From assembly GCA_000434235.1 (NCBI GenBank), contig FR892020.1, positions 54,596 through 66,244 on the forward strand: a DNA stretch of 11,649 bases, read 5' to 3'. Position numbers and translations under genes: made by a program. How positions within the stretch are numbered: position 1 is the stretch's first letter; the number at the start of each line of letters is the position of its first letter. The notes beneath the pieces were generated by a model. It was given only the letters and a program-made list of their open reading frames with translations, was not told the origin of the DNA and did no database searches. Below, in pieces: positions 8,151-11,649 of this stretch. This DNA is from Alistipes sp. CAG:268 (GTDB taxonomy: Bacteria > Bacteroidota > Bacteroidia > Bacteroidales > Rikenellaceae).

Positions 8151-8181
8151 CAAAGGTAACACATATATTTATATAAAACAA
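8151..8181 (-). promoter_or_regulatory. Predicted Bacteroidetes promoter of the synthase-phosphorylase fusion
   Basis: On the minus strand TTG (8181-8179), exactly 20 bases, then TACCTTTG (8158-8151) is a full match to the Bacteroidetes TTG-N20-TAnnTTTG promoter. The spacer is very AT-rich. Transcription should begin near 8145 and give a leader of roughly 57 bases, which rules out a start codon at 8162. This is the best promoter match in the window and probably drives the glycogen cluster. Confidence 0.75.
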
Positions 8182-8253
8182 TGCCCGGAGGTGATTCGTA
8201 AAAATATTTAATAATAACTTAATGTCTCGGTTTCACTTGTTTGTATCGTCCGG

Positions 8254-9366
8254 TTATGTTTCGAAAAGGCTCTCGATGACCGCGTCCGAAAGCAGCATGC
8301 GGCGGGGCGGCAGGGCCAGGTACGCACCGCGGAGTTCCGCGACGCCCGCTTCGATCCACCGCGCGGCCTCGTGGCGGATCCGTTCGGCGGATTCCGTACC
8401 GAAACGTGCGGCCGCTTCGTCCAGGTCGATCCCTTCGGCTGTCCGCAGCCGGGTCATGACGAACTCGTTGAAGCGGTCGCGCGGGGAGAGAATCTCGCAT
8501 TCCGCCCCTTCGCCGGCGATGTAACGCCCGACCGATGCCGGGTTCCAGTGCCGCTCCCGCCCGTCGAACGAGTGGGCTGCGGGGCCGATTCCGAGGTATT
8601 TCACACCGTGCCAGTAGGCGGTGTTGTGACGGGCGCGGAATCCCGGGAGGGCGAAGTTCGACACCTCGTAGTGTTCGAAACCCGCTGCCGTCAGGGTGTC
8701 GTGCACTGTGAGGAACTCCTCCTCGCTGACCTGCTCCTCGACCGGCGCGAACGCTCCCCGGGCTGCGCGGCGTCCGAACGCCGTGTCGGGTTCGATCGTC
8801 AAATGGTATGCCGAAATGTGCTGGACGCCGAGTCCGATGGCCTCTTCGAGCGACCGGCGGAGCGAGTCGCCCCCGAAGCCCGGGACGCCGAAGATCAGAT
8901 CGACGGTGATGTTCCCGAACCCCTCCTTTTGGGCATTGTGCACGGCCTCGGCGGCCTGTCGGGCCGTGTGGCGGCGGTTCATCAGTTTCAGACAGTCGTC
9001 GTCGAAGGACTGGATGCCGATCGAGAGACGGTCGATGCCGGCCCGCCGGACAGCCGCGAGGTAGCGGGGGGTCAGGTCATCGGGGTTGGCCTCGAGGGTG
9101 GTCTCCTCGGCGCGGCTGCAGTCGAAGAGCTCCTCGGTGTGCCGCAGCAGGGCGCCGATCTCCTCCGGCGGGCAGAGCGACGGGGTGCCGCCGCCGAAAT
9201 AGCGTGTTTCGACCGCTTCGCTGCCGAGGTAGCCGCGGCGGGCGTCGAGTTCGCGGTGCATGGCCTCGATGAGGGCGTCCATCTGCCTCAGGTCGGCACT
9301 TTTGTAGAAATCGCAGTAGGCGCAGATGCGCTTGCAGAAGGGTATGTGGAGATAGATTCCGGCCAT
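8254..9366 (-). CDS. hemW: HemW, radical-SAM heme chaperone
   Basis: The 370-residue product is a HemN/HemW-family radical SAM protein of typical HemW length. H7-IPFCKRICAYCDF contains C11-x3-C15-x2-C18, the 4Fe-4S ligands. The fourth Cys seen in HemN coproporphyrinogen dehydrogenases (CxxxCxxCxC) is replaced in the CDF form, which favours HemW. Other family landmarks are GGGTPS at 58-63, EANPDDLT at 92-99, RLSIGIQSFDD at 113-123, DLIFGVPG at 156-163, YEVSNFALPG at 233-242 and HNTAYW at 247-252. A HemN C-terminal domain ends the protein. HemW binds heme and is proposed to insert it into cytochromes; older annotations call it oxygen-independent coproporphyrinogen III oxidase. It is cytoplasmic. 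The gene stops 166 bases before the fusion gene on the same strand without a visible terminator, so some read-through is possible, but no functional link is evident. Confidence 0.93.
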   Translation of the reverse strand: MAGIYLHIPFCKRICAYCDFYKSADLRQMDALIEAMHRELDARRGYLGSEAVETRYFGGGTPSLCPPEEIGALLRHTEELFDCSRAEETTLEANPDDLTPRYLAAVRRAGIDRLSIGIQSFDDDCLKLMNRRHTARQAAEAVHNAQKEGFGNITVDLIFGVPGFGGDSLRRSLEEAIGLGVQHISAYHLTIEPDTAFGRRAARGAFAPVEEQVSEEEFLTVHDTLTAAGFEHYEVSNFALPGFRARHNTAYWHGVKYLGIGPAAHSFDGRERHWNPASVGRYIAGEGAECEILSPRDRFNEFVMTRLRTAEGIDLDEAAARFGTESAERIRHEAARWIEAGVAELRGAYLALPPRRMLLSDAVIESLFET

Positions 9367-9373
9367 TATGTAT

Positions 9374-9381
9374 CAAAAATA
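9374..9381 (-). promoter_or_regulatory. Possible -7 element immediately upstream of hemW
   Basis: Read on the minus strand the site is TATTTTTG, a match to TAnnTTTG. It lies only 8 bases from the hemW ATG, so a transcript from it would have almost no leader. No TTG is found at the expected distance upstream, so the match may be chance in an AT-rich stretch. Confidence 0.3.
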
Positions 9382-9383
9382 CG

Positions 9384-9424
9384 AAAAAAAAGCGGATCGG
9401 GGAGCCGTTCCTCTCCGATTTTTT
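9384..9424. terminator. Bidirectional hairpin with A and T tracts, between hemW and pckA
   Basis: ATCGGGGAG (9396-9404) and CTCTCCGAT (9411-9419) form a 9-bp stem (one G-U) with loop CCGTTC. Six T bases end the plus-strand version (9419-9424). Eight A bases at 9384-9391, read as eight T on the minus strand, follow the hairpin in that direction after CCGC. It resembles an intrinsic terminator in both directions. On the minus strand the T tract ends 17 bases before the hemW start codon, so it may block or attenuate transcription entering hemW. Confidence 0.55.
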
Positions 9425-9690
9425 GTGCCGGCAGCTCCTCCTGTTTCCGCCTGCGCTCCTCCCGCTTCCGTTCCGCCGGCCTTTCGTGTTCCCTTGTCGC
9501 TCCCTTCCGGGCCGTTCCCGCTTTGAGGCTCGGCGGCGGGGTCCTCTCTGCCGGAGGCGTGCGGCATTTCTGCGTATGCATGCTCCCGGAGACCCCTTGC
9601 ATGCGGCCTTTGTTCCGGGGTTGCGGATCGCCGGATTTCCCGTGTGTCCGGCCGGCTGGAGCGGAGGAGTAAATTTTTTGCGTTTTTCAC
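9425..9690. other. GC-rich intergenic stretch, no convincing gene
   Basis: This stretch lies between the divergent hemW and pckA genes. Short open frames exist on both strands, but their products are Arg/Pro/Glu-rich and resemble no family I know. The minus strand is purine-rich around 9425-9500. A GGAA-capped hairpin core near 9507-9521 superficially resembles the tip of SRP RNA but lacks the flanking invariant bases. I see no repeat array or mobile element. A processed small RNA ending at the neighbouring hairpin cannot be excluded. Confidence 0.5.
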
Positions 9691-9696
9691 TGTTAA

Positions 9697-9730
9697 TTTT
9701 TTCACAATTATGAAAGTTTTTCTACCTTTG
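9697..9730 (+). promoter_or_regulatory. Predicted promoter of pckA
   Basis: TACCTTTG (9723-9730) is a full match to the Bacteroidetes -7 element and is identical to the one before the synthase-phosphorylase gene. Twenty bases upstream lies a T-rich run ending at 9702 rather than a clear TTG, so the -33 half is weak. Transcription would start near 9737, giving a leader of about 107 bases. This argues against using an in-frame ATG at 9730, which lies before the predicted start. Confidence 0.6.
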
Positions 9731-9783
9731 TGCCGTCGAACTCCGTGCATACTAAACGATGGGGACGACACGTTAGGTTAGGT

Positions 9784-9797
9784 GTGGCACAGGCCAC
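9784..9797 (+). other. Small stem-loop in the pckA leader
   Basis: GTGGC (9784-9788) pairs perfectly with GCCAC (9793-9797) around the loop ACAG, just after two copies of GTTAG. It sits mid-leader, 46 bases before the start codon. A 5-bp stem is small and could arise by chance; a regulatory role is speculative. Confidence 0.25.
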
Positions 9798-9843
9798 GGA
9801 AAAAAGGGAAATAGAGGTTTTTAATCAAAATAACAGTTTTATT

Positions 9844-11448
<1,605 letters not shown>

Positions 11449-11470
11449 TCTTCGAACATATGATCCTTTT

Positions 11471-11504
11471 CGGGAGGTCGCCGTCGGCGGCCTCCCGTTT
11501 TTTT
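11471..11504 (+). terminator. Strong Rho-independent terminator of pckA
   Basis: CGGGAGGTCGCC (11471-11482) pairs with GGCGGCCTCCCG (11486-11497) as a 12-bp stem with one G-U pair and a three-base loop, followed by seven T (11498-11504). It begins 22 bases after the pckA stop codon. Confidence 0.93.
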
Positions 11505-11540
11505 GCCCGGCCGGGATCACGCACTTCCCGGAAATTTCGG

Positions 11541-11548
11541 TAATTTTG
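11541..11548 (+). promoter_or_regulatory. Predicted -7 element of the right-edge gene
   Basis: TAATTTTG matches TAnnTTTG and lies 43 bases before the ATG at 11592. The expected upstream TTG is absent. GGCCGC (11553-11558) and GCGGCC (11566-11571) form an inverted repeat right at the predicted start of transcription. Confidence 0.45.
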
Positions 11549-11591
11549 TTCGGGCCGCTCTGTCGGCGGCCGCTTCAAAACTGTCTGGAAC

Positions 11592-11649
11592 ATGAAACTG
11601 CATCTGCTTCTTTTGCTTTCGCTGCTCCTGCCGTCGGGTCTGGCGGCCC
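11592..11649 (+). CDS. Exported protein of unknown function, N-terminus only
   Basis: Nineteen codons are present before the window ends. They read MKLHLLLLLSLLLPSGLAA: a positively charged start, a run of leucines and a small-residue end (G-L-A-A), which is a Sec signal peptide. The mature protein would be periplasmic, outer-membrane or secreted. It lies downstream of the pckA terminator with its own likely -7 element, so it is a separate transcription unit. Nothing in the fragment identifies the family. Confidence 0.7.
   Translation, partial: MKLHLLLLLSLLLPSGLAA

Noticed and set aside
8130..8152. GGTTCGAATCC, like a tRNA T-arm, upstream of the fusion gene
   Set aside because: No matching acceptor, D or anticodon arms flank it, only four stem pairs form, and it lies in the leader of the fusion gene next to its promoter.
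3870..8159. Very long open frame (about 1,430 codons) on the plus strand opposite the fusion gene
   Set aside because: It is codon-aligned with the fusion gene and is open only because that gene avoids TTA, CTA and TCA. Its translation is low-complexity and matches no family. The similar frames opposite pckA (9778-11520), hemW (8371-9672) and the GT4 gene (445-1419) have the same cause.
9500..9530. GGCCCGGAAGGGAGC on the minus strand, like the tip of SRP RNA
   Set aside because: The GGAA loop and its three flanking G-C pairs match, but the adjoining bases read ACGG and AGCGA instead of the invariant CAGG and AGCA, and no proper outer helix is evident.
9366..9602. 78-codon minus-strand frame whose TAA overlaps the hemW ATG (TAATG)
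   Set aside because: The overlap suggests translational coupling, but the product is Arg/Glu/Pro-rich with no recognisable domain, the terminator-like hairpin lies inside it, and no promoter is seen. Chance in GC-rich, purine-biased DNA is more likely.
9423..9713. 96-codon plus-strand frame before pckA
   Set aside because: Its product is Arg/Pro/Leu-rich and resembles no protein family. It begins at the T tract of the hairpin and ends inside the promoter region of pckA.

Overview
The window looks like a chromosomal core-metabolism segment from a fairly GC-rich member of the Bacteroidetes, most like the gut genus Alistipes or a relative. Three things point there. The gene families match: a GT3-type glycogen synthase, a GH133 debranching enzyme, a GH57 enzyme and an ATP-dependent PEP carboxykinase. 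Start codons lack Shine-Dalgarno sequences. Several genes are preceded by the Bacteroidetes promoter form TTG-N20-TAnnTTTG. The genus is inferred from gene content and composition, not from a search. I see no insertion sequence, phage gene, CRISPR array, tRNA or rRNA.

Positions 1-8181 hold a storage-polysaccharide (glycogen) cluster on the minus strand. In transcription order it has: a 1416-residue protein that fuses a GT3 glycogen synthase to a GT35 alpha-glucan phosphorylase (8087-3837); a GH133 glycogen debranching enzyme with a lysine/alanine-rich, histone-H1-like tail (3729-1603); a GT4 glycosyltransferase (1428-115); and the first 32 codons of a GH57 alpha-amylase-family enzyme (97 to the window edge). 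A good promoter precedes the fusion gene and a fair one precedes the debranching gene. The GT4 and GH57 genes are 17 bases apart and form a tight pair. A 174-base spacer with two palindromes separates them from the debranching gene. Together the enzymes could build alpha-1,4-glucan, phosphorolyse it to glucose-1-phosphate and remove alpha-1,6 branches. No ADP-glucose pyrophosphorylase or classical GlgB branching enzyme is visible here.

Upstream on the same strand lies hemW (9366-8254), a radical-SAM heme chaperone. It is probably an unrelated neighbour. A hairpin flanked by A and T tracts sits directly upstream of its start. About 270 bases of GC-rich DNA with no convincing gene follow.

On the plus strand pckA (9844-11448) has a TACCTTTG promoter element, a leader of about 107 bases and a strong Rho-independent terminator. 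It links oxaloacetate and PEP. In gut Bacteroidetes it is thought to run largely toward oxaloacetate, feeding succinate production. The window ends in the first 19 codons of a plus-strand gene whose product begins with a signal peptide.

I do not see a wholly new system. The points most worth a second look are the synthase-phosphorylase fusion, the histone-like tail on the debranching enzyme, the Asn in its TWMD-like motif, the palindromic leader before the GT4 gene, and the hairpin before hemW.
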